In this document: positions 34,094 to 41,908 of the stretch, one piece after another
How the letters are laid out: each line of letters opens with the position of its first letter
Position numbering within the stretch: the stretch's first letter is position 1
From: Eubacteriales bacterium
Lineage (GTDB): Bacteria; Bacillota; Clostridia; Oscillospirales; Butyricicoccaceae
Reading direction: 5' to 3'
Assembly (NCBI GenBank): GCA_030524285.1
Contig: JAUNGQ010000002.1
Span: 90,626-154,625, forward strand
DNA: 64,000 nucleotides
Made by a program: the position numbers and the translations under genes
Notes under the pieces: model-generated
Database searches by the model: none
Told to the model about the DNA's origin: nothing
Seen by the model: the letters and a program-made list of their open reading frames with translations, nothing else

Positions 34094-34794
34094 AAATTAC
34101 TCTCTATCAAATTATTCCGGAGTTAGACAATGACCACCTGATGTTTCGGGACTTGCAATCCATTCGGACAGCCAGCAATGATCAGGTTCCGGCAGAACTC
34201 TATGAAAGCGTGTATTCCGGAGAACTGGAGATTCAGGGACTGGAAGATGCCTATTACATTTTCAATATAGCGCATCCGGAAGGATATCAAGGCCGGTCCA
34301 TGTCAGTGTCCGATGTTGTTGAACTTGCAACTCCAGATGGAGACAGCGAGTTCTTCTTCTGTGATTCGATAGGATTTAAGAAGATCCCATTTGATAAAAA
34401 ACAGGCTATGCTTCCGATTATCAATCGAGATTTCAAGCAGGAGGAGAAAATCCAGTGTGGCCAGTTCCACATTGTTTTCTGTGGGGAATTTGGCGTAGAT
34501 ACCGTCTGGTGTTCTAAAATCGTGCTGACCAGATGCCGGTACAGCCAGTGCCAGCTTGGCTATAAGCTGATGTATTGGCTTCCTGGACAGGATCGCTGGT
34601 GCGAGATGACATTTCTATCCCGGCCGAAAATTCTGCTTGCCCATACTGGTTTTTGTAGTATTCCGGAATCGGTGTTCTTTGAGTACCCGAATAAAAACAT
34701 CAGGAAGCGCAAATTTACAGCTTTCAGCGATGAAAACTTCTGCGCTGTCGAGCAGTGGTGCAGAGAGCAAAATGTTGTATATGAGTACCTGTAA
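34090..34794 (+). CDS. YodL-domain protein
   Basis: 234 residues from ATG 34090. The first 110 residues fit the YodL domain: TLYQIIPELDNDHLMFRDL, LYESVYSGELEIQGLEDAYYIFNI, HPEGYQGRSMSVSDVVEL and FFFCDSIGFKKIPF. The remaining 120 residues are not recognised. YodL domains are widespread on conjugative elements of Firmicutes without a defined function. Confidence 0.8.
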   Translation: MKITLYQIIPELDNDHLMFRDLQSIRTASNDQVPAELYESVYSGELEIQGLEDAYYIFNIAHPEGYQGRSMSVSDVVELATPDGDSEFFFCDSIGFKKIPFDKKQAMLPIINRDFKQEEKIQCGQFHIVFCGEFGVDTVWCSKIVLTRCRYSQCQLGYKLMYWLPGQDRWCEMTFLSRPKILLAHTGFCSIPESVFFEYPNKNIRKRKFTAFSDENFCAVEQWCREQNVVYEYL

Positions 34795-34814
34795 GGTACA
34801 GAAAGGATTCAGAA

Positions 34815-35030
34815 ATGAAAAAAATGATATTGAACTTTAAGGGCTATGATGATTGGGACAGACCAGTCTATGAGGCGGATGGACGGCTGTATGTTGATAC
34901 CGATCCGCGTAAGAATAGCAGACCGCATATCTGTACGAAGTATAACAATGATTTCTATGGGGAACCGGATACACCTATTGCAGAAGATATTGAGGTGGAA
35001 TATGCTCCGTACCGCGCAACATGGGATTAA
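34815..35030 (+). CDS. Small hypothetical protein
   Basis: 71 residues behind AAAGGATT. Beta-rich pattern KGYDDWDRPVYEADGRLYVDTDPR and NDFYGEPDTPI, which recurs in proteins of clostridial elements. Function unknown. The YkgJ-type gene follows after 13 bases. Confidence 0.7.
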   Translation: MKKMILNFKGYDDWDRPVYEADGRLYVDTDPRKNSRPHICTKYNNDFYGEPDTPIAEDIEVEYAPYRATWD

Positions 35031-35043
35031 GAAAGGAATCAAG

Positions 35044-35718
35044 ATGAAAGAGTTTCTGATGAAAATGGTTCCTGTCGAGGCATCGGATCATTTTCCGTTC
35101 CGCTGCAAAATGTGCGGTGCGTGCTGCCGGCATGTAAAAGAAAGCATTCCTCTGGAAAGTCTGGATGTGTTCCGCCTTGCCCGCTATTTAAGGGGTAAGG
35201 ATAAGCGGATCAAAAGCATGGATGATGTTCTGGAACTGTATGCAGAACCGGTACTCCTTCACGAGTCCGGTTACATGATTTTTATGTTGAAGACGGTTGG
35301 GCCTGAGGATGACTGCATCTTCTTAAAGGATAGCCGATGCACGATTCATGAGGTAAATCCCAGAGCATGCCGTACATATCCGATATCTGTTGGCCCGGAT
35401 GGACATGGTGGGCAGGAACAGTATCTCAGTATGGAGCAGCCTCACCATTTTGATGGGCCGCAGATGTCCGTAAAAAAGTGGATACAGAAGCGCTGCACCC
35501 AGGAGGATTATGACTTCTGGGAAACCGATGTTGGTTCCGCCAGGGAGCTTGCAGTGCTGCTGGAGAAGATCCCTAAGGACAGGCTGAAGCAGGCGCTCTT
35601 GTTTTTCCTACGTTACAAGTATTCAGACTTTGATCTGGACAAGCCGTTTACCGAGCAGTTTCGGAGCAACAACCAAAGTCTTCTGGCTGCGCTTAGAAAA
35701 CTGGCACAGGAAGAATGA
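35044..35718 (+). CDS. YkgJ-family cysteine cluster protein 1
   Basis: 224 residues from ATG 35044 behind AAAGGA; a longer frame overlaps the preceding gene and is a shadow. The CxxCxxCC cluster (CKMCGACC, about residue 20) and CIFLKDSRCTIHEVNPRACRTYP define the family, which binds zinc or an iron-sulphur cluster. The C-terminal 90 residues are helical and specific to this protein. A diverged paralogue follows 90 bases downstream. Their role on the element is unknown. Confidence 0.85.
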   Translation: MKEFLMKMVPVEASDHFPFRCKMCGACCRHVKESIPLESLDVFRLARYLRGKDKRIKSMDDVLELYAEPVLLHESGYMIFMLKTVGPEDDCIFLKDSRCTIHEVNPRACRTYPISVGPDGHGGQEQYLSMEQPHHFDGPQMSVKKWIQKRCTQEDYDFWETDVGSARELAVLLEKIPKDRLKQALLFFLRYKYSDFDLDKPFTEQFRSNNQSLLAALRKLAQEE

Positions 35719-35758
35719 AGTTTCAAACAAAACAGTATCAGGTCAATATGACACAACC

Positions 35759-35783
35759 AGAGGCGTCGAAATTCGGCGCCTCT
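35759..35783 (+). terminator. Weak terminator-like hairpin
   Basis: AGAGGCG (35759-35765) with CGCCTCT (35777-35783), then ATCTTATTTT. Lies between the two YkgJ-family genes. Confidence 0.5.
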
Positions 35784-35808
35784 ATCTTATTTTATGGAGG
35801 TAATTATT

Positions 35809-36528
35809 ATGGATGCAAGATTAAAAGAAATCGTGGACAATTTTGAGAAAATGAAGATCGGTGTGGATGAACCGTTCAAGTTCCATTGTACGATGTGCGG
35901 CAAGTGCTGCATCAATCGGGAGGACATCCTGCTGACACCGAAAGATATTTACAACATGGCAAGGGAACTGGGAACTACACCGGAGGAATTTGTGGATCAG
36001 TATTGTGAAGCATATATCGGCGGCGATTCCCGAGTGCCGATTGTCAGACTGAAACCGCGAGGGCCGATTAAGCGCTGCCCGCTGCTCAAGGACCGGAAAT
36101 GCTCGGTTCATAAGGCAAAACCGACGGTTTGTGCTATGTTTCCGATTGGCCGTTGTTTGATGTTCCAGGCAGGAGAACCGTTACCTGAAAAAATCACCGC
36201 AGATCAGATTCAGTACATTTTTACCGATCCGGGATGCGGTGATGATGCGGAAACCCATACGGTACGGGAATGGCTTGGTGCGTTTGGAATCTCACTTGAG
36301 GACGAGTTCTTTGTCAAATGGCAGCAGGCCATCATGGAACTGGGACAGATTTTCCGTGATGCAGAGAAAGTGACCAGTAAGCGTGTGATGGAGTTGTCAT
36401 GGACGGCAACATACATCGGGTTGTACTTGAATTATGATATGGAACAGGACTTCTTGCCTCAGTTTGAGGAAAATGCCCAAGAGATCATTGCGTTGATGCG
36501 CGTGATGCCACAGGAAAAGGCGGTGTAA
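35809..36528 (+). CDS. YkgJ-family cysteine cluster protein 2
   Basis: 239 residues from ATG 35809 behind TGGAGGT. CTMCGKCC (about residue 24) and CPLLKDRKCSVHKAKPTVCAMFP are the family's metal-binding blocks. It resembles the preceding protein in this core only; the C-terminal halves differ. Likely an ancient duplication rather than a recent one, since DNA similarity is low outside the cluster. Confidence 0.85.
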   Translation: MDARLKEIVDNFEKMKIGVDEPFKFHCTMCGKCCINREDILLTPKDIYNMARELGTTPEEFVDQYCEAYIGGDSRVPIVRLKPRGPIKRCPLLKDRKCSVHKAKPTVCAMFPIGRCLMFQAGEPLPEKITADQIQYIFTDPGCGDDAETHTVREWLGAFGISLEDEFFVKWQQAIMELGQIFRDAEKVTSKRVMELSWTATYIGLYLNYDMEQDFLPQFEENAQEIIALMRVMPQEKAV

Positions 36529-36531
36529 ATA

Positions 36532-37203
36532 ATGGCTGAGAATCGTAACCAGAATCAGATCATTCGGAAGGATGCCAGGGGCTGTTTTGTGGAAAGTTTG
36601 AACGATGCTTTTGACATCGGCCGAATCCATCTGGCATTTGCCACCTACGACATGTCAAGACCGGCTGGCCAGCGTCAAACGAACAATATCCATATCTACA
36701 TTGCGGCAGATGAATTTCTGGAACTTTGCCACAAACTGACCTGCGGTGAACTGCGCTATCTTCAGCAGAACCAAAAGAAGAATAACGACAATACGCCGCT
36801 ATATCAATGCCTGGGAGGTACTTCCGCTGAGAAATTGGCAAAGTACGGACGCTCCAGAAAGGACGGAAAGAGTCTATCCCGGACGGCAAAGTTGATCTGC
36901 GGCAGTCGTTCTGATTTCCTCTTTGTAGCGGACAGCGGCCCTGGCGAGACTGACGTAAAAGGCTTGATTGTACCGAAGTTTGGAAACAAGCCGGAAAATC
37001 ATGTGGCAGTCAGTATGACATGGAAAGCGCTTAGCGAGCTTCTTCTGATGACAAAAGCCCATTATGAGGCGTGGTTGTCGGCATGGTATGCAAGGCGATT
37101 CGATATGGAATCGAAAAAGCAGGCCGGTTCGCCGCAGCCAGCCCCACAACAACCAGAGGAGAACTACTATGAGTCTGGTTATGAACCGGGTCAGATGTTC
37201 TAA
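36532..37203 (+). CDS. Hypothetical element protein
   Basis: 223 residues, starting 3 bases after the preceding stop. Residues 1-60 are beta-rich (GRIHLAFATYDMSRPAG), the middle is basic (GRSRKDGKSLSRTAKLICGSR), and the tail is Gln/Pro-rich and ends EPGQMF, the linker-plus-tail style of single-strand DNA-binding or scaffold proteins. No family recognised. It ends this gene run. Confidence 0.6.
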   Translation: MAENRNQNQIIRKDARGCFVESLNDAFDIGRIHLAFATYDMSRPAGQRQTNNIHIYIAADEFLELCHKLTCGELRYLQQNQKKNNDNTPLYQCLGGTSAEKLAKYGRSRKDGKSLSRTAKLICGSRSDFLFVADSGPGETDVKGLIVPKFGNKPENHVAVSMTWKALSELLLMTKAHYEAWLSAWYARRFDMESKKQAGSPQPAPQQPEENYYESGYEPGQMF

Positions 37204-37216
37204 AGTGTAAAAAGTG

Positions 37217-37248
37217 GCGGCGCAACCCATTGATTTGGATTGCGCCGC
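37217..37248. terminator. Bidirectional terminator
   Basis: GCGGCGCAA (37217-37225) with TTGCGCCGC (37240-37248), perfect nine-base stem between convergent genes. Confidence 0.8.
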
Positions 37249-37260
37249 TATTTATTTCTC

Positions 37261-37563
37261 TTAAAAATTGCTGGGAGTGTACCGTACTGTAACGATATGC
37301 ACTTCTTTTTTTTCTTTCAGCACCTTATAAATGATGACATAGTTTTTTACAAAGAGTTGACGATATTTCCCGTTTGCATAAGCACCAATACGGCGGAGCG
37401 GACCGCGTTCCGGCAACTGCTCCAGACTAAAGATTGCTTTCTCCAATTCGTCCACCATATTTATGGCCGTTCCGGGTTCCAGCAAATGTTCTGCAATATA
37501 GGTGTAAATATCATCTAAATCACGGTAAGCGCGAGCATAGAGTTTAACAACATATTTATCCAA
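37261..37563 (-). CDS. RelE/ParE-family toxin
   Basis: 100 residues from a TTG at 37563 behind GGAGGA, overlapping the antitoxin by 8 bases. The pattern YVVKLYARAYRDLDDIYTYIAE, LPERGPLRRIG, YRQLFVKNYVIIYKV and VHIVTVRY is that of the RelE/ParE superfamily. RelE members cut mRNA on the ribosome, ParE members poison gyrase; sequence alone does not settle which. Acts with the antitoxin upstream. Confidence 0.9.
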   Translation of the reverse strand: MDKYVVKLYARAYRDLDDIYTYIAEHLLEPGTAINMVDELEKAIFSLEQLPERGPLRRIGAYANGKYRQLFVKNYVIIYKVLKEKKEVHIVTVRYTPSNF

Positions 37564-37819
37564 AATGCTTCCTCCGTAAAGAAGAAAGTGCATCTCTGGC
37601 ATCCAGTAATATGCCTTCAGCAGCATACTCATTTTCCGCTTCGCTGATTGCAGTATCGGTTCGAGCGGTTTCAAGCATTTCTTCGTAGGTTTCAATACTC
37701 ATAACAACCAGATCTCCGTATCCGTTTTTCGTGATGAAAAGTGGCTCGCGTTTGGAATGACAAAGCTCGGAAATCTCCGTAGTATTTCTCAGGTCTGTAA
37801 TGGGTCTGATCTGCGGCAT
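37556..37819 (-). CDS. Phd/YefM-type antitoxin
   Basis: 87 residues: IRPITDLRNTTEISELCHSKREPLFITKNGYGDLVVMSIETYEEM is the Phd/YefM fold that binds DNA; the C-terminal 35 residues should wrap the toxin. Start behind AAGGAGG. The complex should repress its promoter, which has a perfect inverted repeat across the -10 box. Confidence 0.92.
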   Translation of the reverse strand: MPQIRPITDLRNTTEISELCHSKREPLFITKNGYGDLVVMSIETYEEMLETARTDTAISEAENEYAAEGILLDARDALSSLRRKHFG

Positions 37820-37836
37820 AGCACACGCCTCCTTTC

Positions 37837-37874
37837 TTGCACATTATTATAGCAGAATTATGTGCAAAATACAA
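37837..37874 (-). promoter_or_regulatory. Toxin-antitoxin promoter and operator
   Basis: On the minus strand TTGTAT (37874-37869), 17-base spacer, TATAAT (37851-37846). TTGCACAT (37837-37844) and ATGTGCAA (37860-37867) form a perfect inverted repeat around the -10 box, the likely autoregulatory site. Confidence 0.8.
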
Positions 37875-37988
37875 GAGGGCTATACACAATTCCGATTATA
37901 GAACTGCAGAGCTGCAAAAAAAATACCATCTGTATCAGAAGGTGTATTCCTTCTTGCTATCAGGTGGTATTTGTCATCTTGCTGCTCT

Positions 37989-38327
37989 TTAGATATTTTT
38001 GTACTTGTCGATTTCAAGTAACAAACGATAAAGCTGTTCCTGTTCTGCTTCCGTTTTTGCGGCGAGAAATTCATAACATTCCAGTGGAATATTGCGGTCG
38101 CCTTCTCCCTGTCCGCCCAGCTGTTCCAAAAGCGTTGAGAGTGGAACATTCAAAGCGGCAGCAATCTTCTCAATGCTCTCCAGGGTAGCGTTCTTTTCAC
38201 CGCGTTCAAGCTGACCAATATATGTCGGGTGGCAGCCGCAAAGCTCTGCCACTTTCTCCTGACTCCAGCCAAGTTTCGTCCTGTTGTTTCTGATCCGCTG
38301 TCCAATGATTTTTGCAATTTCACTCAT
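37989..38327 (-). CDS. XRE-family regulator
   Basis: 112 residues; ATG 38327 is chosen over an in-frame ATG 12 bases upstream because of its spacing to AAGGA. HTH: IGQRIRNNRTKLGWSQEKVAELCGCHPTYIGQLERGE shows helices 1-4, followed by a helical C-terminal tail (FLAAKTEAEQEQLYRLLLEI). It faces a region with several TATAGTCTATA-like dyads and the divergent SLOG gene, so it likely controls both. A similar XRE protein lies at 62043. Confidence 0.85.
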   Translation of the reverse strand: MSEIAKIIGQRIRNNRTKLGWSQEKVAELCGCHPTYIGQLERGEKNATLESIEKIAAALNVPLSTLLEQLGGQGEGDRNIPLECYEFLAAKTEAEQEQLYRLLLEIDKYKNI

Positions 38328-38354
38328 AGCCGTTCCCATCCTTTTTTCCTAATA

Positions 38355-38425
38355 TATAGTCTATAAATCTGAAAACTCGTGTGCCATAGACTATTGATAT
38401 TATTTCCGATGGGAGATATACTATA
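38355..38425. promoter_or_regulatory. Operator cluster between XRE gene and SLOG gene
   Basis: Three dyads: TATAGTCTATA (38355-38365), ATAGACTAT (38386-38394) and TATACTATA (38417-38425), with a further half-site TATAGTA at 38453. They lie about 31 bases apart centre to centre, three turns of DNA, in the divergent control region. Confidence 0.6.
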
Positions 38426-38528
38426 AATATTGGTGCGCTGTTTTTTAGTGCTTATAGTATTTGAAAAACAGGTAGGAATATGAGAAGCATCTAAAACCGA
38501 TTTTATATCAACGGGACGGCACCGGATT

Positions 38529-39008
38529 ATGAAGGTATTTACAGTAAGCTTTTTTGGACATAGGGGATTTCATGACGCTTCTGCTGTGGAGCGAATGCTT
38601 GAGAAAATCATTTGTGAATGGCTGCGCCAAAAAGAATATGTAGAATTTCTGGTTGGCCGGGATGGAGAGTTTGATCTGCTTGTAGCTTCCACTGTGCGTC
38701 GGTGCAAACATACGGTTCGGAATGACAATAGTTCTCTTGTCTGGGTGTTGCCTTATTCTACCGCGGAGTATCAGAACAACGAAGCAGCTTTTCGTGCCTA
38801 CTATGATGAAATCGAGATATGTGAGCGTTCTGAGGCCAGCCATTACAAAGCGGCCTTTCAGGTGCGGAACAAAAGCATGGTAGATCGTGCCGATTTTGTT
38901 GTATTCTGTGTGGAGCATTCATCCGGCGGAGCTTACCAGACACTACGCTATGCGCAAAAGCAGGACAAGCCGCTGATGAATTTAGCTCCTGGTTCTCTTT
39001 CCATGTAG
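38529..39008 (+). CDS. SLOG-family protein (DUF1273/YpsA-like)
   Basis: 159 residues. FFGHRGFHDASAVERMLEK and the later FLVGRDGEFDLLVA, VWVLPYSTAEY and ADFVVFCVEHSSGGAYQTLRYAQ give the Rossmann-like SLOG core, including the GHR motif of YpsA-like proteins. SLOG proteins bind nucleotide-derived ligands and occur in signalling and defence contexts. The ligand here is unknown. It is divergent from the XRE regulator. Confidence 0.75.
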   Translation: MKVFTVSFFGHRGFHDASAVERMLEKIICEWLRQKEYVEFLVGRDGEFDLLVASTVRRCKHTVRNDNSSLVWVLPYSTAEYQNNEAAFRAYYDEIEICERSEASHYKAAFQVRNKSMVDRADFVVFCVEHSSGGAYQTLRYAQKQDKPLMNLAPGSLSM

Positions 39009-39056
39009 GAAACGATGGTATGGGAGCATAACTAGAATTTTGAAGGGATTTTGAGT

Positions 39057-39554
39057 ATGACGAAAAAGAAACTGTTTGGAATCGCCGGTGTTATAATTAT
39101 CTGTGTGGTCGCTATCCTCATTTTCATCTCCGGGAGCAGAACGGCAAAGGCGGATGATGCCTATGAAATGTTGGAACGGATTGAGCGTGCGCTGGGGGAT
39201 GAATATAAAAAGCAGTCCATGACAGAACTTGTTGCTACGTTCCGGTATGGAGATGAGGAAGGTAATACGATCAATTACTATATTCTCAAGACAACTTATT
39301 ATGAGGCCGATCCCGCTGAGGTCATAGGGCTGAACACCAGCGCTGTCAGTCTGATTGTAGTACCGGAATCCGCAGTAAGCTGCCGGGAAATGAAGATTCA
39401 GGACTGGGATGCTGCGCTCTACGAAACAGAAACTCTTTCATATCTGTGCTGGACATACTCGCCGGAGGTTAGTTACATATTGGAGTATAACCCGGAAGCT
39501 GTTTCTGATGAAGAAATCATCATGATGGCGGAAAGTGCGAAGGTAATGGAATGA
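39057..39554 (+). CDS. Membrane-anchored hypothetical protein
   Basis: 165 residues from ATG 39057 behind GAAGGGA; a TTG six bases upstream is possible. One N-terminal hydrophobic segment (LFGIAGVIIICVVAILIFIS) then a soluble outer domain with no Cys-rich or lipoprotein motif. No family recognised. Confidence 0.65.
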   Translation: MTKKKLFGIAGVIIICVVAILIFISGSRTAKADDAYEMLERIERALGDEYKKQSMTELVATFRYGDEEGNTINYYILKTTYYEADPAEVIGLNTSAVSLIVVPESAVSCREMKIQDWDAALYETETLSYLCWTYSPEVSYILEYNPEAVSDEEIIMMAESAKVME

Positions 39555-39602
39555 CCGGGATTCATAAACAAACAGTATGCTGTGTGGAAATGGAGGGAGT
39601 CA

Positions 39603-39824
39603 ATGCGCACGGTAAAAGAGATAGTAGATACGATACGGTTCAAAATCAAGCTGGATAGAATGGATCGAGCCTATTACATGTTTGGCTGGTCGTGCTTTGG
39701 CTTATTTCCGCCGTCTTTCTACTATACCCATACGCCGGAGGAGGTAGAAGAAATCACGAACCGGGAGTTGGAGAAGATAAAGCAGATGCTGGATGAAATG
39801 AAACCCACAGAGCAGAATAATTAA
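39603..39824 (+). CDS. Small hypothetical protein
   Basis: 73 residues from ATG 39603 behind TGGAGGGAG. Amphipathic N-terminus (VKEIVDTIRFKIKLDRMDR), an aromatic centre (YYMFGWSCFGLFPPSFYY) that may lie at the membrane, and an acidic C-terminal helix. Function unknown. Confidence 0.6.
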   Translation: MRTVKEIVDTIRFKIKLDRMDRAYYMFGWSCFGLFPPSFYYTHTPEEVEEITNRELEKIKQMLDEMKPTEQNN

Positions 39825-39909
39825 AATCGGATACACCGTTGCCGTATGAAATTCCCACGCTCGTTTTCCATGTCCATAAAATGGCACAAAAATGGCATAA
39901 GGAATGCCG

Positions 39910-39987
39910 ATGACATGGAAAAGGAAATCTGTTATACTCTTAGTGTCTACAAGTGGGTCTTTGGATAGAACCACTTGTCATTTTTTT
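39910..39987 (+). promoter_or_regulatory. Promoter followed at once by a terminator
   Basis: ATGACA (39910-39915), 17-base spacer, TATACT (39933-39938). Only about 5 bases into the expected transcript a stem ACAAGTGG (39949-39956) / CCACTTGT (39971-39978) is followed by seven Ts. The 40015 gene starts 28 bases later, so it is expressed only on read-through or anti-termination. Confidence 0.75.
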
Positions 39988-40014
39988 GAGTAAGAAGCAA
40001 AGGAGCGTGCGAAA

Positions 40015-40497
40015 ATGAAATATTGCCCATATTGCGGTGCTGTCCTATTGGATAGCGCTGTTTCTTTTTGTTCGGAATGTGGAAAAGCTCTGCCAGGTGG
40101 TGAATCGGCACAGTCCCGGCCTGGGGCGCAGACGGCGGTATCGGCGGAGACGGAAGCATCGGTTCTGCCGGAGGAGGCGCCGGGTCCAGTTGTAGCTGCG
40201 GAGGACACCTCAGCGGTGGAACAGTCAGTTTCACAGAAAAAGTCTGCATCTCGGAAGAAGCGTAAGAAAGCAGCAGAAAAAGCCCGGTCTAAGAAGAAAT
40301 CCGGCAGACAGGATCAGCAGCCGGAGGATGAAAAACCAGAGGAAGACTATGACGGCTATTATAATGATATCCTTCCTGTGGATGAAGGCCGCCTGAAGGA
40401 AGGTATGGATCAGCAGCTGGTCCAGAAGATTATCGTGCTGGCAGTCAGTGCGCTGTTGGTCGTCGGGGCCTGTGTTGCCATGATGTATCTTCTTTAA
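40015..40497 (+). CDS. Zinc-ribbon protein with C-terminal membrane anchor
   Basis: 160 residues behind AAAGGAGCG. N-terminal zinc ribbon (YCPYCGAVL and FCSECGKALPGG), an Ala/Glu-rich linker, a strongly basic segment (KKRKKAAEKARSKKKSG) and one C-terminal transmembrane helix (IIVLAVSALLVVGACVAMMYLL). Tail-anchored with the ribbon in the cytoplasm by the positive-inside rule. Function unknown. Confidence 0.8.
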   Translation: MKYCPYCGAVLLDSAVSFCSECGKALPGGESAQSRPGAQTAVSAETEASVLPEEAPGPVVAAEDTSAVEQSVSQKKSASRKKRKKAAEKARSKKKSGRQDQQPEDEKPEEDYDGYYNDILPVDEGRLKEGMDQQLVQKIIVLAVSALLVVGACVAMMYLL

Positions 40498-40510
40498 TGT
40501 GGATTGCTCG

Positions 40511-40539
40511 TTGTAAATTCCGGAAACGAATCGTGTAAT
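40511..40539 (+). promoter_or_regulatory. Promoter of TTGTAA-N17-TGTAAT type (copy 2)
   Basis: TTGTAA (40511-40516), 17-base spacer ending AATCG, TGTAAT (40534-40539). Shares the 11-base block AATCGTGTAAT with copies at 6889 and 60498. Confidence 0.7.
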
Positions 40540-40566
40540 ATAGGTAAAGAACACGAGGTGATGAAT

Positions 40567-41130
40567 ATGATTTATCTATCGAAAGGCATGGTTCGGAAGG
40601 ATTCCACAGAAGATAGACTGAATATCAGCCGGGGCGGTCAGAGTTTTCTTCTGACTGGCACAGAGGCTGCCCTGTGGCTGAACGGGCGATTTGTATTTTC
40701 CATGACCCGTTCTCCTGCTGAGGAGCGGTTCCTGCAGCACTTGATTCGCATGGGTCTGGCAGAGGCAGAAGCGGATGAGGATAATACGGCGAAGTATCGG
40801 ATTCTGTCTCGCTGTGTCTGCTGTCCGGCCAGAGTGAAGAAAATGGTGCTTCCTCTTGCAGGAAAAGAAAAAGAGGTATGGACCTGGCTTGAAAAGGCGG
40901 GCCTGCGTCTGTCAACGGCGGAACTGATCTACCTGATGGAACATCAGATCCAGCCCGAAGAAAGGCTTCTGTATGAAGAGAACCGTCAGGCCCTGGTGGA
41001 GACGATTTACACGCAAAACACGATTGCGGATAACATTCTGGAAAATCAGATGGAAACAGCATCCTGTCGGGATGAGGTAGTGCAGGTATTGCTGCAGCTT
41101 TTGAAGAAAAAGAGAATATTGGTATTGTGA
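40567..41130 (+). CDS. Hypothetical element protein
   Basis: 187 residues from ATG 40567 (GAGGTG six bases upstream). N-terminal MIYLSKGMVRKDSTEDRLNISRGGQSFLLTGTEAALWLNG reads like a winged-helix-like fold; CVCCP at about 85 and a helical C-terminus follow. I do not recognise the family. It is the first gene after a copy of the shared TTGTAA/TGTAAT promoter and leads a three-gene unit. Confidence 0.65.
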   Translation: MIYLSKGMVRKDSTEDRLNISRGGQSFLLTGTEAALWLNGRFVFSMTRSPAEERFLQHLIRMGLAEAEADEDNTAKYRILSRCVCCPARVKKMVLPLAGKEKEVWTWLEKAGLRLSTAELIYLMEHQIQPEERLLYEENRQALVETIYTQNTIADNILENQMETASCRDEVVQVLLQLLKKKRILVL

Positions 41131-41142
41131 GGTGATAGGGAT

Positions 41143-41610
41143 TTGAGAGAACGATTCAAGCAACTGCCGGAAGCGCTGCAGAAGCAGGTGCTGACACGCT
41201 TTGGAATAGGAGTGCTGTTTCTGCTCCTGTTTCTTATCATAGTTTTCTGCTTTCGGGATCTATATCTGTCCCTTCCCTGTCTGTTGTTTGCCGGCTTCCT
41301 GATTGTCAGCGGCGGCTGCCTGTTCTATAATGGCCTAATGGGAAGGTTCGTCCGGATACAGGGAATTTGTAAGCAGGTTGAAACAACCGGTATTCGCAAG
41401 AGAATCCGGTACATATACATTACGATGGAGCAGAGTGTTGTGAAATTGCCGGTACGGCAGAGAATGAAAAATCTGGCCGTTGGAGATACTATCATTATCT
41501 ATTTGTCGGACCGGGAACCGGTCTACGAGCAGGACAATGGATACTTGGTATGCAGCTACTTTGCGCTGGAGAGAAAAAAAGAGGAGAAAGGGCAGCATGG
41601 GAACGGATAA
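41143..41610 (+). CDS. Membrane protein, two transmembrane helices
   Basis: 155 residues from a TTG at 41143 behind GAGGTGATAGGGA. Two hydrophobic helices (FGIGVLFLLLFLIIVFCF and LYLSLPCLLFAGFLIVSGG) then a small beta-barrel-like cytoplasmic domain (VKLPVRQRMKNLAVGDTIIIYLSDREPVY). Function unknown. Confidence 0.65.
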   Translation: MRERFKQLPEALQKQVLTRFGIGVLFLLLFLIIVFCFRDLYLSLPCLLFAGFLIVSGGCLFYNGLMGRFVRIQGICKQVETTGIRKRIRYIYITMEQSVVKLPVRQRMKNLAVGDTIIIYLSDREPVYEQDNGYLVCSYFALERKKEEKGQHGNG

Positions 41611-41770
41611 GGAAAAATTATATATATGTCTGAAAGAGCTTCGGGAACTGATCGACCGCAACGAAAACGAAGACGGTACTTACCGTTTTGATGTCCTGCG
41701 GGTGCAGGTCGCCTTGGAGTTTGCTAAGACTGAGATAGAAAAAAGCGTGGAAAAATATGCCGCAGAGTAA
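41597..41770 (+). CDS. Small hypothetical protein
   Basis: 57 residues from ATG 41597 behind GAAAGGG, overlapping the membrane protein by 14 bases. Helical, charged (LYICLKELRELIDRNENEDG, VALEFAKTEIEKSVEKY). Last gene before the second leader module. Confidence 0.6.
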   Translation: MGTDKEKLYICLKELRELIDRNENEDGTYRFDVLRVQVALEFAKTEIEKSVEKYAAE

Positions 41771-41783
41771 GCTTTCGGACGGA

Positions 41784-41908
41784 TTGACTATTGCGGCGGG
41801 ACATGCTATAATACCTATATCAGTTTCATGGTTTTCCGAGGAAAATCCATAGTTTTCAGAGTTTACAAAGTGTCAGTTAGCACAAACGTGCTGATTGGCA
41901 CTTTTTTT
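41784..41908 (+). promoter_or_regulatory. Shared promoter-leader-terminator module, copy 2
   Basis: TTGACT (41784-41789), 17-base spacer, TATAAT (41807-41812). Leader: ATCAGTTTCA (41819-41828), an internal hairpin GGTTTTCC/GGAAAATCC, AGAGTTTA (41858-41865), then the terminator AAGTGTCAGTTAGCAC (41868-41883) / GTGCTGATTGGCACTT (41888-41903) with seven Ts. It stands 87 bases upstream of the SSB gene, and two more small hairpins (ACCTGC/GCAGGT, TGCAGG/CCTGCA) lie in between. Confidence 0.88.

Noticed and set aside
34846-35043. 5' extension of the first YkgJ-type gene through the preceding small gene
   Set aside because: The extension is a frame-shifted copy of the 34815-35030 gene; ATG 35044 has its own ribosome site directly before the conserved domain.
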